Source: Platerodrilus igneus
Taxonomy: Eukaryota > Arthropoda > Insecta > Coleoptera > Lycidae
Assembly (NCBI GenBank): GCA_036346225.1
Contig: JARFIW010000003.1
Span: 2,102,501-2,166,500, forward strand
Length of the DNA stretch: 64,000 bases
Direction of reading: 5' to 3'
Shown here in pieces: positions 32,747 to 43,622 of this stretch. The notes under the pieces are model-generated. The model did no database searches, was not told where the DNA came from, and saw only the letters and a program-made list of their open reading frames with translations. Made by a program: the position numbers and the translations under genes. Each line of letters begins with the position of its first letter. The first letter of the stretch is position 1.

Positions 32747-33186
32747 TCGAAACGTTGCGTAAAGAGAATTATAAGATGAAATTTTTAAAACGACTAAAAA
32801 ATAGTAGTACGGTGTTTTATTAGCCAAAACACATAACACAGTCGAAGTTTCCAATCAGTATATTTTCTATGGTCCTGTAAAATTAACCTCTGATTTCGAA
32901 TTAACTCAATTAGATTAAAAGAATATTAACCAAAAATATATGTTGTTTAAGAAATAAGTATTCTCGAGTTAATTTTAATCATTGTTCTTATGTTATACAA
33001 CTCCTACGTGTTATCTTCTCCTAGTTTATCTGATTTTTATATTATCTGCTTTATTTCATGTGTACCATTTAAAACAAACCTTTTTTATAGTTTTTTTTGT
33101 AAAATGAATTTTTATCAGCAAACGGTACATTGAGTGCTATTGAGTTAAATTGATTTCCATATATTTACCTATGAGCTTTCTTCCCA
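32747..33186. other. Non-coding spacer
   Basis: AT-rich, without coding motifs or repeats. Confidence 0.45.
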
Positions 33187-33381
33187 AAATGTTTGAAAAT
33201 GTCTGTGGATGTTTGAGGATGTCCGAGGATGTCTGTGGATGTTTGAGGATGTCCGAGGATGTCTGAGGATGTGAATGGATGTCAGAGGATGTCACGAGTG
33301 TATGCGGATGTCTTGAAAATATCAAGAGATTTCAACGGATGGCTAAAGATGTCAAGGGATTTCGGCGGATATTCGAGGATG
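33187..33381. repeat. GAGGATGTC minisatellite
   Basis: About 15 units near 11-12 bp such as GAGGATGTCTGTGGATGT, becoming degenerate to the right. It continues after the SINE (33676-33700), so the SINE landed inside it. Confidence 0.85.
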
Positions 33382-33675
33382 AGGGCGGCTCCGAGGGGTA
33401 GTTGGTATGCGTGTGACTATTACGCTCAAGGTCCCGGGTTCGAATTCTGACACAGTCCGCTTGAAAAATGTTAGACGAGCATTTTTCCTAAGAATACGCC
33501 CTCGTTCGGATGAGAGTTAAAATGTAGGTCCCGTGTGTGAGTGTAGTCACGCACGTTAAAGATCCCTTGCTTGGAACAGCAAGGGTTCGACAAAATTCAA
33601 AATTTTTCAGGTAAAAAAAATCGCTTCCTGGCCAATGTAGTACCTTCGGGTGGAGCTTTGGAAAATCACGTGCAA
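33382..33675 (+). mobile_element. tRNA-headed SINE, full-length copy with 15-bp TSD
   Basis: GGATATTCGAGGATG occurs exactly at 33367-33381 and 33676-33690, defining a 294-bp insertion. The head (GGCGGCTCCGAGGGGTAG, box A-like TAGTTGGTATGCG, box B GGTTCGAATTC) looks like a tRNA-derived RNA polymerase III promoter. Next comes a hairpin GAAAAATG...CATTTTTC. A central block CACGCACGTTAAAGATCC is shared by all copies, and the 3' part reads CTGGCCAATGTAGTACCTTC. Other copies lie at 56934, 63589 and 34036. It needs a LINE partner for mobility; which one is unknown. Confidence 0.88.
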
Positions 33676-33690
33676 GGATATTCGAGGATG

Positions 33691-35700
33691 TCATGCACTG
33701 CAAGGAATTTTAGTGTACAATTTTCAAGTAGCGGATCATCCCTCGGAAATAACTAAAAAATAACGCACTTTAGGCATATGATGTCTTATATAAGGTTACA
33801 TTGCAATTTATCCTAGATTCCAACATTCAATAAAAATTGAACCAATCCGTTTAAAATAATATAGTTGGGGTCTATTTCGTATACCGAATGTAGCAGAAAG
33901 CTGAAAATACTTTGGTCAGAACGAGCCTTTCGGAAAACTCCAGTATACAAATTTTTAGAAAACCGGTTCCAGTAGTTTCGTATTTCCACATCGACTCAGC
34001 TCGTCGTGATGGACCCTGTACGACTAGGTTGGGCCCCTACATTTGATTTTCCAATGCTCCACCCGAAGGTAGTACATTGAACTAGGTTGGGCCGCAGGTT
34101 TAGGTATAGTCAACAGACAATATGCGGATAAAAAAAATCTAAACTATGTTTCAACATTATGATGCTTACTGCATAATGTCCGTGTTATCTCATGTATGTA
34201 TTTAAATAAATCAGTTCGTGAACAATTGGCGATTTAAAATACAGTAGAGAAACCTTCTTTGTAAGAGATTCAAAGCGAAATATGCTAATGATGAAGTATA
34301 GGTACAACTATGCTAACCGTCGTAAAGGAAAAGAGAGACTATCGGATAAGACGCCCTTTTTAATTCTACTCAATTATTTAAATTGGCTTAATTCCTCTTG
34401 TTTCTTTTTGCTTGTTTCATACATAAATGTAAGGAGTGAATACTATACAAAATATAATTAAATGAGTTTTTTATTAAATGAAAATAATAGAAGGATTTGT
34501 CTGTGTATTTATTTGAGATCTTTGTAGACATACACCAACTGCTCCTATTTTTCTCAGTTTTTATTTAAACTTGGACTTCCTAGAAGTTCCTTAATAAGGT
34601 TTTTAATTCTAAAGTATTATAATTATAACTCAACGAAACGATAGGTAAATACCATTGTAATATTAACTGAAAATTTGAATTGTAGCATGTCACTTCATTG
34701 TATTCATATATAGATAATTACAAATCAACATAACAATTGCCTGTGTCAACATGCAATCTTCCTCATTTACCTTATTATTTGTGATGTATGTTAATAAAAT
34801 TGTAGTCCCCGGAGAATTAATCGTTCATCAGCTGTCTTGATAAAAAATAACGCTAAAACCCCACGAGACCCAACAACTACTACTGATAAACACTTATTAA
34901 TTGCTTTGTTGTAATTATTGAAAAAATGGACGTGTTCTTTCAATCGTACAAAGTTGATTAAAAATCTTGCAAAGAGATATCAAAATTTATGCCGCACATT
35001 GACCCTTTATTCGACAAGAATGAAATTCAAAAGCACAACAGCTATTTTACTGAGAGTAATTTTTTCTTTTCATTCAAACTAAAAAACCTCAAAATTTTGC
35101 AAGATCAATACATTTTGATGGCTTGTTAGAGGTAAAAGAATCGCTAGATTTAAATTTTGAATTTTCCAGAAGGGGCGAAATACTGTAACAATTTAAGGGT
35201 TCACATATTAACTACAGAGGTGCAGGAGCATGTCTCTATATAAACAAATGGTTAATTGGCAAAATGTTATGGGAAAGTTGAAATTATCAAGCTACTGTAC
35301 TATAAACACTTATTCCGAAAGGTTTCTGATACTAACTAAATTTATAAGCACCAACTCGTCTACTCTAAGGTACAATCCTTGAGAAAACGACTTTTCCAAA
35401 GGGGATCCTGCTTACGTCGGCCTCCTGGCGGAACAAAATTTTTTATAACCAATCTACAATCAGAACAAAGAAAACTAGCATCTTTGCTTTTCTGCGTCAT
35501 CTAATTTTATTTCACGACAGCAGTCATAACATTATTCCTTTAAACAGGTATATAAAAGACAAAAAAATTTCTTAAATTACGTAAATATTAAAGTAAATAC
35601 AGGCAGTCTATATTTCTTTCTACCACTTTTACTCCTCCACCACTTTTACTCATCCGTCACTTCCTTTTTTCCACCTCCTACCTCTTTTCTACCAACACTG
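33691..35700. other. Non-coding AT-rich region
   Basis: No coding domain. Apart from the small SINE fragment at 34036-34080 I see no repeat. Confidence 0.5.
34036..34080 (-). mobile_element. 45-bp 5'-truncated SINE with 13-bp TSD
   Basis: Minus-strand copy of only the last part of the SINE (TGTACTACCTTCGGGTGGAG and onward). ACTAGGTTGGGCC at 34023-34035 and 34081-34093 flanks it, a target duplication. An extremely short insertion of this kind shows target-primed reverse transcription stopped early. Confidence 0.78.
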
Positions 35701-35845
35701 ATGTCACAGTTGTTACTTTGACAGATGTCACTTTGACATTTTTTTCTTACGTCACTTTGATAATTCGCCATTTTTTTACATCACCATGACAATCCGTCAT
35801 CTTTCTTACGTCATTTTGACAATTAACCATTTTTTACGTCACGGT
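35701..35845. repeat. Degenerate 35-bp tandem repeat
   Basis: About four units of a pattern containing TTACGTCACTTTGACAATTC followed by GCCATTTTTT, with drift between copies. Confidence 0.65.
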
Positions 35846-35937
35846 TTTTTACTTACTCTGTATATGTCCACCTTTGTTTAATTCTGTATATACATTTCCG
35901 CATAGTTACGTCACATAGTTTTTAGAGAAAAAAATTA

Positions 35938-35998
35938 ATTGAAGCGAGGGACCGCCTGCATACAAAGTAAATGCCCTATCCACTAGACCACCGAGTCA
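35938..35998 (-). mobile_element. tRNA-like fragment
   Basis: The minus strand reads GACTCGGTGGTCTAGTGGAT and AGGGCATTTACTTTG, like the 5' half of a tRNA with a box A (TGGTCTAGTGG), then GCGGTCCCTCGCTTC. No full cloverleaf. Probably a SINE head or tRNA pseudogene. Confidence 0.45.
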
Positions 35999-36223
35999 AT
36001 CAATATAAGTACTTGTACATCTCAGTATTGTTAAATGTACAGATTCCATTTTAATTTATAGGTTAACTTCAAAGCACCTAACCCTGCAATTTACATAAAC
36101 TTACCCTGTATATTTTTATTAGCAAGCACATCCACGTCACATGATTCCCAAAAAATGCGCTCTAGACGTTTGCAACGGTCAAGAGTCATTTTTAGATCGA
36201 TCAATTTGTGGTTTATCTTTCTT

Positions 36224-37366
36224 CTAATTACCCACTTTTTCCATGACGACTTGAGCAATGATAGGAGACAGTGGAGAGCCTATAGGTGTGCCAAAAGTCT
36301 GAAGGTAATATTTGGAGTTAAAGATAAAGTATGTGTTGTTAAAAACTAGGTCAGCAGTTGATAAAAATGATTTCAAATCCAGATTACAATGTGGTTGAGT
36401 TTGGTTCAATTTCTCCGTGATAATACTCATTACTAACTCAATGGGAATATTAGTAAACAAAGAGCGGACATCTAAAGAAATCAAGATATGGTCAGGAGTT
36501 AAATGACTGTAACTGTCTACAAATGAAAAAGTATCCTTAAGGTTCCACCTCTCTAACGGAAAGGAATTTTTTAAAATTTTTGACAAAAAGGCAGCAACAT
36601 TATAAGTAGGAGAATTAACACAGGAAATAATTAATCTAAGAGGTATATCAGTTTTGTGAATTTTGGGCAAACCATAATATTTGCCTGGACTGCAGTTATT
36701 TTTTATTAGGTCTTGTTTATCATTTGGTGTGATCATAGAGTGATTGAACAGAAGTTTAATATGATCATTAACCTTCTTTTGTATAGTGAACGTCGGATCC
36801 CTATTGAGTTTTTTTATATATCATTTTATCATCAAACAATTCGTTGGTTTTAGTTAAATAATCTTGTTTATCTAAGATGACAGTGACAGAACCTTTGTCA
36901 GCTTTTGTTACAATAATTCTAGGATTGTCCCTAAAGAAATTTTTTACAACTGTATGCATGTGATTATTTTTGTTAAGTGTACTCCTGTATTCTGGATTAG
37001 TGCAAAAATTGGTGATTAAATTGGTGACTCTACATCGTATCAATGACTTTTCTTCTGCCGGTTTTTCGATTACGTCAATAACTGATTCAATATCTGCTAA
37101 TAGTTTGCCAATATTGATGTCGGTAGTCGTCATTTCAGGATTAAACTGTGGACCTAAAGATAAAAAACCTTTAATGTCTTCTGGAATAAGGAGACTGCTA
37201 TGATTCACTACCCATTTACTATTATCTTTAAATAATTGTTTGTTGCTCAATTGATCTTTTTGCAAAGATTGTAATTTCTTGATATTCCTTTTTTTAACAA
37301 ACATAAAGTGTTTGTTATACGTAATTAATTGATTGCTGTAAAAATTATTAAAAGTTTGAGACGACA
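36224..37366 (-). pseudogene. Penelope-like element, reverse transcriptase, truncated
   Basis: Minus strand. The right frame (36801-37366 of the reading) ends with NNHMHTVVKNFFRD, PRIIVTKADKGSVTVILDKQ and DYLTKTNELFDDKMIYKK, the N-terminal part of PLE reverse transcriptases. One extra A near 36812 shifts the frame. The left frame (36224-36736) has YYGLPKIHKTDIPLRLI, SFVDSYSHLT, ILISLDVRSLFTNIPIEL (motif A) and YYLQTFGTPIGSPLSPIIAQ (motif B). The sequence ends before the YxDD motif and any GIY-YIG endonuclease. The right side abuts the GAAGA repeat. Confidence 0.88.
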
Positions 37367-37368
37367 GT

Positions 37369-37730
37369 GAAGAGAAGAGAAGAGAAGAGAAGAGAAGAGA
37401 AGAGAAGAGAAGAGAAGAGAAGAGAAGAGAAGAGAAGAGAAGAGAAGAGAAGAGAAGAGAAGAGAGAGAAGAAGAGAAGAGAAGAGAAGAGAAGAGAAGA
37501 GAAGAGAAGAGAAGAGAAGAGAAGAGAAGAGAAGAGAAGAGAAGAGAAGAGAAGAGAAGAGAAGAGAAGAGAAGAGAAGAGAGAGAAGAGAAGAGAAGAG
37601 AAGAGAAGAGAAGAGAAGAGAAGAGAAGAGAAGAGAAGAGAAGAGAAGAGAAGAGAAGAGAAGAGAAGAGAAGAGAAGAGAAGAGAAGAGAAGAGAAGAG
37701 AAGAGAAGAGAAGAGAAGAGAAGAGAAGAG
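37369..37730. repeat. (GAAGA)n microsatellite, 362 bp
   Basis: Near-perfect pentamer AGAGA/GAAGA array with slips at about 37462 and 37582. It sits directly upstream (in element orientation) of the Penelope-like RT and opens false Leu/Phe/Ser frames. Confidence 0.96.
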
Positions 37731-38290
37731 TTCAATAACGGTCATTTTCGCAAACAGTGTAGAAATGTTTAATTATGTATTCTGTTTCGTGTGCTTCATT
37801 TATTAGTGTGTTCCATTTTTCCATTAAATTATTAAGATATAGGTTTTAGATTATAACTTACAGGTTTTAGATTATGACCATGTGACAACATGATCGATTA
37901 TTAAATAGGTTTAGTTTAGTTATGCTTGTTGCGCCGTATGATTAGGTTTAAATGCATGTTGTTATATGTTAATTTATTTATTTATTTATTTATTTTATCC
38001 AATTGACTGTGTTACATTTTAATTGTGTTGCCGTAATTGCTTTTTAAAAATTTAACCAAGTTGTATGACATGAAGAAGTGTTTGTTAAGTTTAAATCAGG
38101 TTTAAGTCATAGTAATTTATGTAAGTACATAGCTACACTGTTTGAATTTATTTGCAATAATCTTTATTAAATTTTTCAGTCTATGAAGAAGGTCTAAAGA
38201 CAATGCCAAAACGTTGAATAAAAATTACAATTTGACACTGTAGTTTTTTCTGGTAGAACGAGTGTATCCCAAGATTTCAATCAAATTAGT

Positions 38291-38296
<6 letters not shown>
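37731..38296. other. Non-coding region upstream of Penelope and Gypsy B
   Basis: Contains TTATTTATTTATTTATT (about 37971-37995) and a block near 38180-38220 with GAAGAAGGTCTAAAGAC and CCAAAACGTTGAATAAA, a pattern I associate with Penelope-like ends. No coding frame. Confidence 0.45.

Positions 38297-38332
<36 letters not shown>
38297..38332. repeat. (TA)n tract at left edge of Gypsy B
   Basis: About 36 bp of TA repeats ending where the left LTR starts. Confidence 0.93.
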
Positions 38333-38334
<2 letters not shown>

Positions 38335-40506
38335 CTGTGTTACCCTGTATAAAATCGAGCCTCACGAATTGGGCGCCAAAGAATGCTGTGAATCTTCTCA
38401 TATCTGCAGGTACTGGCCCTTTCAAAAAAAAAAACATTCGAGCCCCACAGTTTGGGCGTCAAGAATGCTGTGATACCTTTAAAATCCGTGAACTACGCTT
38501 TTCGCCTCGGCTGCTCACCTAATGTTATAAACCTCCTCATTCATAACAAAAACAACACATTCCTACCAAAAACATCAACGTTAACTCTATTTACATCAAT
38601 ATTCAGAATACATTAAATTTTCTAATTAAATTTCAGCATAAAATTCAGTTTTCAAAACAAATTTCAAGATTAATTTTATTATCATTACACTGTGCATCCA
38701 GAATTAAAGTCCTTGTTGGATGCCTACTAATTAATATAACAATATAAGCAGACCGGAGTCTGAGTATAAAGGGAGCATCTACCACCCCTTTACGTTAATT
38801 AACCAGGTTCGTCTAATTGAGCTCAAAGACATACCCAAATTTTCATCATATTCCCGAACATCAAAACAAAATACCCCTTTTAACTTAAACAAGCAAATTT
38901 CATCTTAAAATTAAACTTTTATGGTTAGAACAATTTCACTAATGTCCATTTAAAGTAAATCAATTATAAAGTCATTCAATACACACAAAATGTCAAACAA
39001 AATAGTATAATTTACCTGAAGGTTACTGTCCTCGTAGCTTCAAAGTATCGTTTCTTTAGTTAATCACACCATTCAACAGGATTATATTTACGGCTTCTGA
39101 TTCTCTACGCTTTTAGAATTTTCTCCATCACCATCCATTCAAAGTCGTTTCTGGGCCTTTCCGGAACTCATCTGTGTTTATCTGACCCTTGTTTCATGGA
39201 TCCAGACACGTATTTGAACCATTTAATTATTAACACCCCAAAAATAGCAAAGAAATTCATGCTTCTGTCACCAATATACGCCAAAACTGCCTACTTTTGT
39301 GTATACATTCGTCGTTGTAAATTTTGCTAATTGGTACAGTGAAACTAAATTTTATTACCTTGTATCTAAGTGCACTGAAGTACATTCATGTTAGCACGTA
39401 AATAACAAGCTATTTTGAATCACTAAAATATACTAGCAAACTTTAAATTATTTAATCAAACTAAAATGCACGGTTTAACATCTTCAATCAAGTCGCGTAT
39501 GTACGAGCTTTTAACGCATCGAATCGTCAAAAGTCTAAGAGAGCTTGTTTATATTCATCTCGTATATATAGCAAAAAGCCTGTCTGTCGGTCGGTTCCCC
39601 AAAACGGGTAATTTTAAAGAATTTCTCATGCCATGTTCCCAGTCTGCCGCTCGCACGTCGATTTTACGAATTTTCACTCGCCCCATTTAAATCTCAGAAA
39701 ATTTCCACACGGCACGCAAGCATGTCCGAGAAAAACTAATTGATTTTGTACAGAAATTGTTGTTCTACCTCTGATATTTGCATCCTATTTTTAACCAATT
39801 GTGACCCCGTGACGTTGCTTAAATCCCGCCTTTTACAATATGTGTCTTTGCTTGACGCATTTCTCTTTCCTTCTCTACCGTGTTCTTATTGGTGCAACTT
39901 GATATTCTTTATTATCGATTATTTTAGTCCACATGGAGTGTGAAATACCCAGCCTTAGCAATTCTCGTAACTATTATGCGACGTTTTCCCAAGATTCTTT
40001 GAAACATTAATTATCTGCAAACTTTACGCCGAATGTGACATTTAAACTACGCAGGTGTTCAAAATAATATTAATTCTCAGAGCTTTATTCCGTGGTATTT
40101 TAATCTTGGGTTTTTACAAGTTTCTATAGGTATTATATGTTATTAACGGTTTAATTAACTCCAATTAAAATTGATTTCTATCCTTTTCATTTTTAGCGAA
40201 TACAACTTAAATATTAATTATTATATGTACACTTTGTTTTACTACCGGTTACTTAAAATAGGGTTAATTAATATAATCTTTGCACGTAATTTCTCTTTGT
40301 TTAGGAATAATTACATTACACGCAGAGCTTTTCACTACTGCTTCGTCTTATAAATAATTTAAATTTCTTATTTTACTGAAACAACCGTGTTTATTTATGC
40401 TTCATGGTTTTAATAACGCGTATTATTTAATGAAATTCCTTATACACGGTGATTAAAATTATTTGATGTGATTATTTAACTTTCTACCCTGGTCTAAATA
40501 TGAGTA
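38333..40506 (-). repeat. Gypsy B 3' LTR
   Basis: Plus-strand ends TGCTGTGTTACC and ATATGAGTA. On the minus strand a TATA-like GCTATATATACGAG lies near 39555-39580, about 2/3 of the way out from the inner end, and would be the promoter. AAATAGGGGGAAAA on the minus strand just outside (40508-40530) is the polypurine tract. Confidence 0.9.
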
Positions 40507-40559
40507 TTTTCCCCCTATTTGAATACAAATAATCCCACTTATTTGACTTCAAATATAAA

Positions 40560-41045
40560 TCATTTAGACAAAAAAAAAATTACAAAAAAAAATTGCCTAT
40601 CTCTCTCTACCATTATCTATCTAACTTACCTACTTTGTCTCCAATCAAAAAAATTATTTACACCTATCCTATATCCCTATCCTATTCCTAACTCTCACCT
40701 CATTCTATAAACTGAAATTATCCCTAACTTCATCCTACTTATCCATCTAATCCTATATACATCCTATATACCTATCCTACTCCTAACTTTTAACTAATCT
40801 TTACTATACTTTACTTCCCCCTACCTAATCCTATATGCCTATCCTACTCTTACTCTATTCCTAACTCTCCACTAATCTTATATGAAATATCTATACTTAA
40901 CCTATCTTATTTTCTTCCTACATTTACTCTTTATCCTCATCCTAAACCTATTTCTAATTATCTCCCATATTTATCCTATACCTAGCTTTATTTTCTATAA
41001 ACATTTACTTCTATCCCTATCCTATTTCTATTCCTATCCTACTTA
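40560..41045. repeat. CCTAT-rich low-complexity tract in Gypsy B
   Basis: About 480 bp dominated by irregular CCTAT, TCCTA and CTAACT units on the plus strand. It lies where RT, RNase H and integrase would be expected. No frame with family motifs crosses it. Confidence 0.7.
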
Positions 41046-41836
41046 AATCTAACTCTCTTCTTGACCCTCCAAGTCTTTCTTCTAACTATCCTAATACTCT
41101 TCATCCCTATCTCTTCCCCTTCTATATCTATACTTAACATCTCTATTATCTCACATACAATAAACTTATCATCCCTCTTATCCTGACTCTTAAATATTGC
41201 TTCTTCTTTAGTCCCTACACTTGTCTGTTTCTTATTCATTATTATTTCCTTTTCTGCCGACAAACCAAACGATACTACTTTACAATTATCGATTTTTCCC
41301 TCTATGGAAAACCCTACGTACCTTCTAGAATTTTTGTGTAATGGAATCCGCCAGAATGAATCCCTTAAATCTACTTTATTAAAAACAAACTTGCCATCTT
41401 TACTTAATTTCGCCTTCACCTGCTCCTGATATGTTGCTTCTACCCCCACTACTTCTGCATGTTTTTGTACTAAAGCTTGAACCTCTACTTTCCTTTCCTC
41501 TGGACATCTTATCGTGTTGATCTGTTTACCTTCATCATCTTCTACCTCTACTACATTAATACTAAACCCAGTGTCATCCTCTGTGACTTCATAACTGCCC
41601 TTCCATGGCACTACCCTATCATTAATCCTTACTACCTTCCTTTCCATATCTATCAAAACCCCTAACTTCATCATACAGTCAACACCTAAAATGCTCTGAA
41701 ACTTCAGTCCAGGTACAATTACAAACTCCTGTTCACAGCTTAAATCTCCTATATCTATCCTAAGCACCACAACACTATTTACTACAGCAAACTTCTTTTT
41801 ATTTGGAGCTACTAAATGGCTACGTTTTATAGGCAT
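41039..41836 (-). CDS. Gypsy B protease tail fused to RT fragment
   Basis: A 265-residue open frame starting IKRSHLVAPNKKKFA. It contains FQSILGVDCMMKLGVLIDM, the second half of an aspartic protease, and then a spacer. FVFNKVDLRDSFWRIPLH (RT motif A) and RYVGFSIEGKI follow. At VVSFGLSA, where motif B should continue, the frame turns to unrelated Lys/Glu-rich residues, with the rest of RT deleted. It stays open to the stop, unlike the gag pieces. The YxDD motif is absent, so it cannot act as a polymerase. Confidence 0.75.
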   Translation of the reverse strand: MPIKRSHLVAPNKKKFAVVNSVVVLRIDIGDLSCEQEFVIVPGLKFQSILGVDCMMKLGVLIDMERKVVRINDRVVPWKGSYEVTEDDTGFSINVVEVEDDEGKQINTIRCPEERKVEVQALVQKHAEVVGVEATYQEQVKAKLSKDGKFVFNKVDLRDSFWRIPLHKNSRRYVGFSIEGKIDNCKVVSFGLSAEKEIIMNKKQTSVGTKEEAIFKSQDKRDDKFIVCEIIEMLSIDIEGEEIGMKSIRIVRRKTWRVKKRVRFK

Positions 41837-42192
41837 AATTCTATCACAAACCTTATCCCTAATTTTGCTGACGAATTCCTCCGATATTAAACTCGCCTCT
41901 GCCCTGTATCAAGTAATACTTCTACATTATTTTCAAAAATTTCTAAATTAACAATTGGCAAACATAATTTTCCTCAGTTTCTGGCTCTACTTCCTCCTCA
42001 ATTTTGAAAAATTCACGTGGATGTTCGTATACATTTACACAGAAATCTAGTGGTCTGTCACGTTCTAAAAATCCTGTCTCATCCTGTTTTCCGTGCTTGG
42101 TCCTGGTTGTCCTTCTACAACCTGTGCGTACGTCCTTCTCGTGTTAATATCCGTGTCCCTGTCTCTATTCGGCGTGCTGGTCACAGTCCTGT
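41837..42192 (-). pseudogene. Gypsy B protease active-site region
   Basis: On the minus strand the active site DTG is readable at 41902-41910, followed one base out of frame by residues like those at 50450-50560 of the plus-strand relative. A single missing G in a GGGG run explains the break. Upstream lies a Pro/Gly/Arg-poor linker with no motif. Confidence 0.6.
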
Positions 42193-43001
42193 TTACTTCC
42201 GGTAAACTGTTCTGTCGCGTGTAACTAGGTCTTGGCGTCGGTCCCCTAGTCGCACTATTACTTCTGTATTCCTGTCCTCGTCGTTCCCAATTCGGTCGAA
42301 AATTTCTGTTGTAGTCAGGCTGTCTCGGATAATTCGGTGTCCTGTTGTCAAACCTAACTGTGTTAACGTTTCGTTCTCGTATCTCTTGTCCGTCCTACAC
42401 ATACATCGTCATATCTCTGCAAATACTCTAAAAATGTCTCCCGTTCTGTGATGTTTTGTAAGGCCACGTGTTGTCTAATTTCCAGTTCAAAATGTCGTGA
42501 TAGGTACTTGATAATCTGTCTGTCCGTCAATGGTGGATTCAGTTGTTTGGCCACACTGTACTTGCGGATGGCATATTGCTCCCTAGAACCTGCAAACTCT
42601 CCCTTAAATTTTCCTGTAATCAAGTCGTCCCTAATCTGATCCTGTTTGTGATCACTCCAGTAATGTTGTAAAAATTTGTCTTCAAAGTCCTGATACGTGT
42701 CTATGTCCTGTCCTACTAAATTGTACCATGCTTCCGCGTTGTCCTTTAATAAAGCCTTTACCGTATTCAGTTTAGTCTGTTCGTCAAATAAATTTCCCAC
42801 TAGATTTCTTACACTATTAATAAAAATTTGTGGATTTACCCTGTTATCGCCATAAAACTTCATGTGTTGGTCCAATGATACTCCACCTGTAGAAAATCTG
42901 GGACCATCCCCCGTTAAATTTGACATGTTGTATTTAATACTACTAACTTCACGTTCTACCCTGCCTAACTGATCCCTACATGAGTCCGTCACTTCAGTCA
43001 T
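42193..43001 (-). pseudogene. Gypsy B Gag, capsid and C-terminal region
   Basis: The frame 42363-43001 has VSLDQHMKFYGDNRVNPQIF and TVKALLKDNAEAWYNLVGQ, then DFEDKFLQHYWSDHKQDQI and FLEYLQRYDDV, the helical capsid pattern also seen in Gypsy A (for instance HYWSDHKQDQ against DQYWSSVQQI). It ends in basic RTRDTRTKR. A shifted frame (42193-42402) continues with Arg-rich residues in place of a CCHC knuckle. Confidence 0.78.
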
Positions 43002-43089
43002 TTTACATTAATCTCTTCTTCACAAAAATGCGTACTTCGGACCTTAAATGTCCCATTTCCTGTCGAAGACCTGTAATATCACGCTCATT

Positions 43090-43478
43090 TTATCAACCCT
43101 ATTTTCAACTTCCCCATTTTTACGGTAAGACTGTTTTAAATTCTGTAAATTCTCTCGTCGATTTTTCTATTTTATTCCCTAGTTCCTGATTTAATTGGTC
43201 AAATTTCCGATTTGAGTCCTCTCTCGCTCTATTCGATTCATCGCTTAGCTGTTCTAATTTTCTGTTAGACTCCTCCATCGCTCTATTCGATTCTTCCTAG
43301 CTAATCGCATTTCCTCTAACATTCTCATCATTAACTCATTTCCTGTTTCTCCTGATTCCGTCCTCGACTGATCTCTACTGCCTCCAGCTTCTTCCATTTT
43401 CGAATTTTTCCCACACAATGCACTATCGTCACTTCCAATTTCCACTCCTTGACTCCTTAACCACTCCTTTCTCTGCAT
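43090..43478 (-). pseudogene. Gypsy B Gag N-terminus, coiled coil
   Basis: The first frame (43254-43478) has MMRMLEEMRLARK near its end. One missing A near 43298 shifts the frame, and the next one reads heptad-like SNRKLEQLSDESNRARED and QLNQELGNKIEKSTREF. The frame starts about 120 bp from the primer site. The break is a homopolymer indel. Confidence 0.65.
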
Positions 43479-43599
43479 ACGTTCAAATCACTCTCACACA
43501 CTCTAAAATACTCTTAAATTTATCCACAAACAGAAACTCTCTCTCTCAGATCGCCAGTTTCCTGGAATAAAATAACAAAAATTTTATTTGGAACTCGAG

Positions 43600-43618
43600 C
43601 CTCACTTTTGGGTCGCCA
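43600..43618 (-). promoter_or_regulatory. Gypsy B primer binding site
   Basis: TGGCGACCCAAAAGTGAGG on the minus strand, four bases (TTCT) after the LTR terminus, related to the TGGCGCCCAACGTGG site at 56056. The tRNA is probably Lys but the middle is mutated. Confidence 0.7.
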
Positions 43619-43622
43619 AGAA

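Noticed and set aside
37325..37745. Leu/Phe/Ser-repeat and Arg/Glu/Lys-repeat frames
   Set aside because: Created by the GAAGA pentamer array; only the part of the minus frame beyond the array is Penelope-like coding.
38225..38522. Frames with Ile-Tyr repeats and a following conserved-looking peptide, also at 43588-43812
   Set aside because: The first part is the TA tract and the rest is LTR sequence duplicated in both Gypsy B LTRs, so similarity of the peptides reflects LTR identity.
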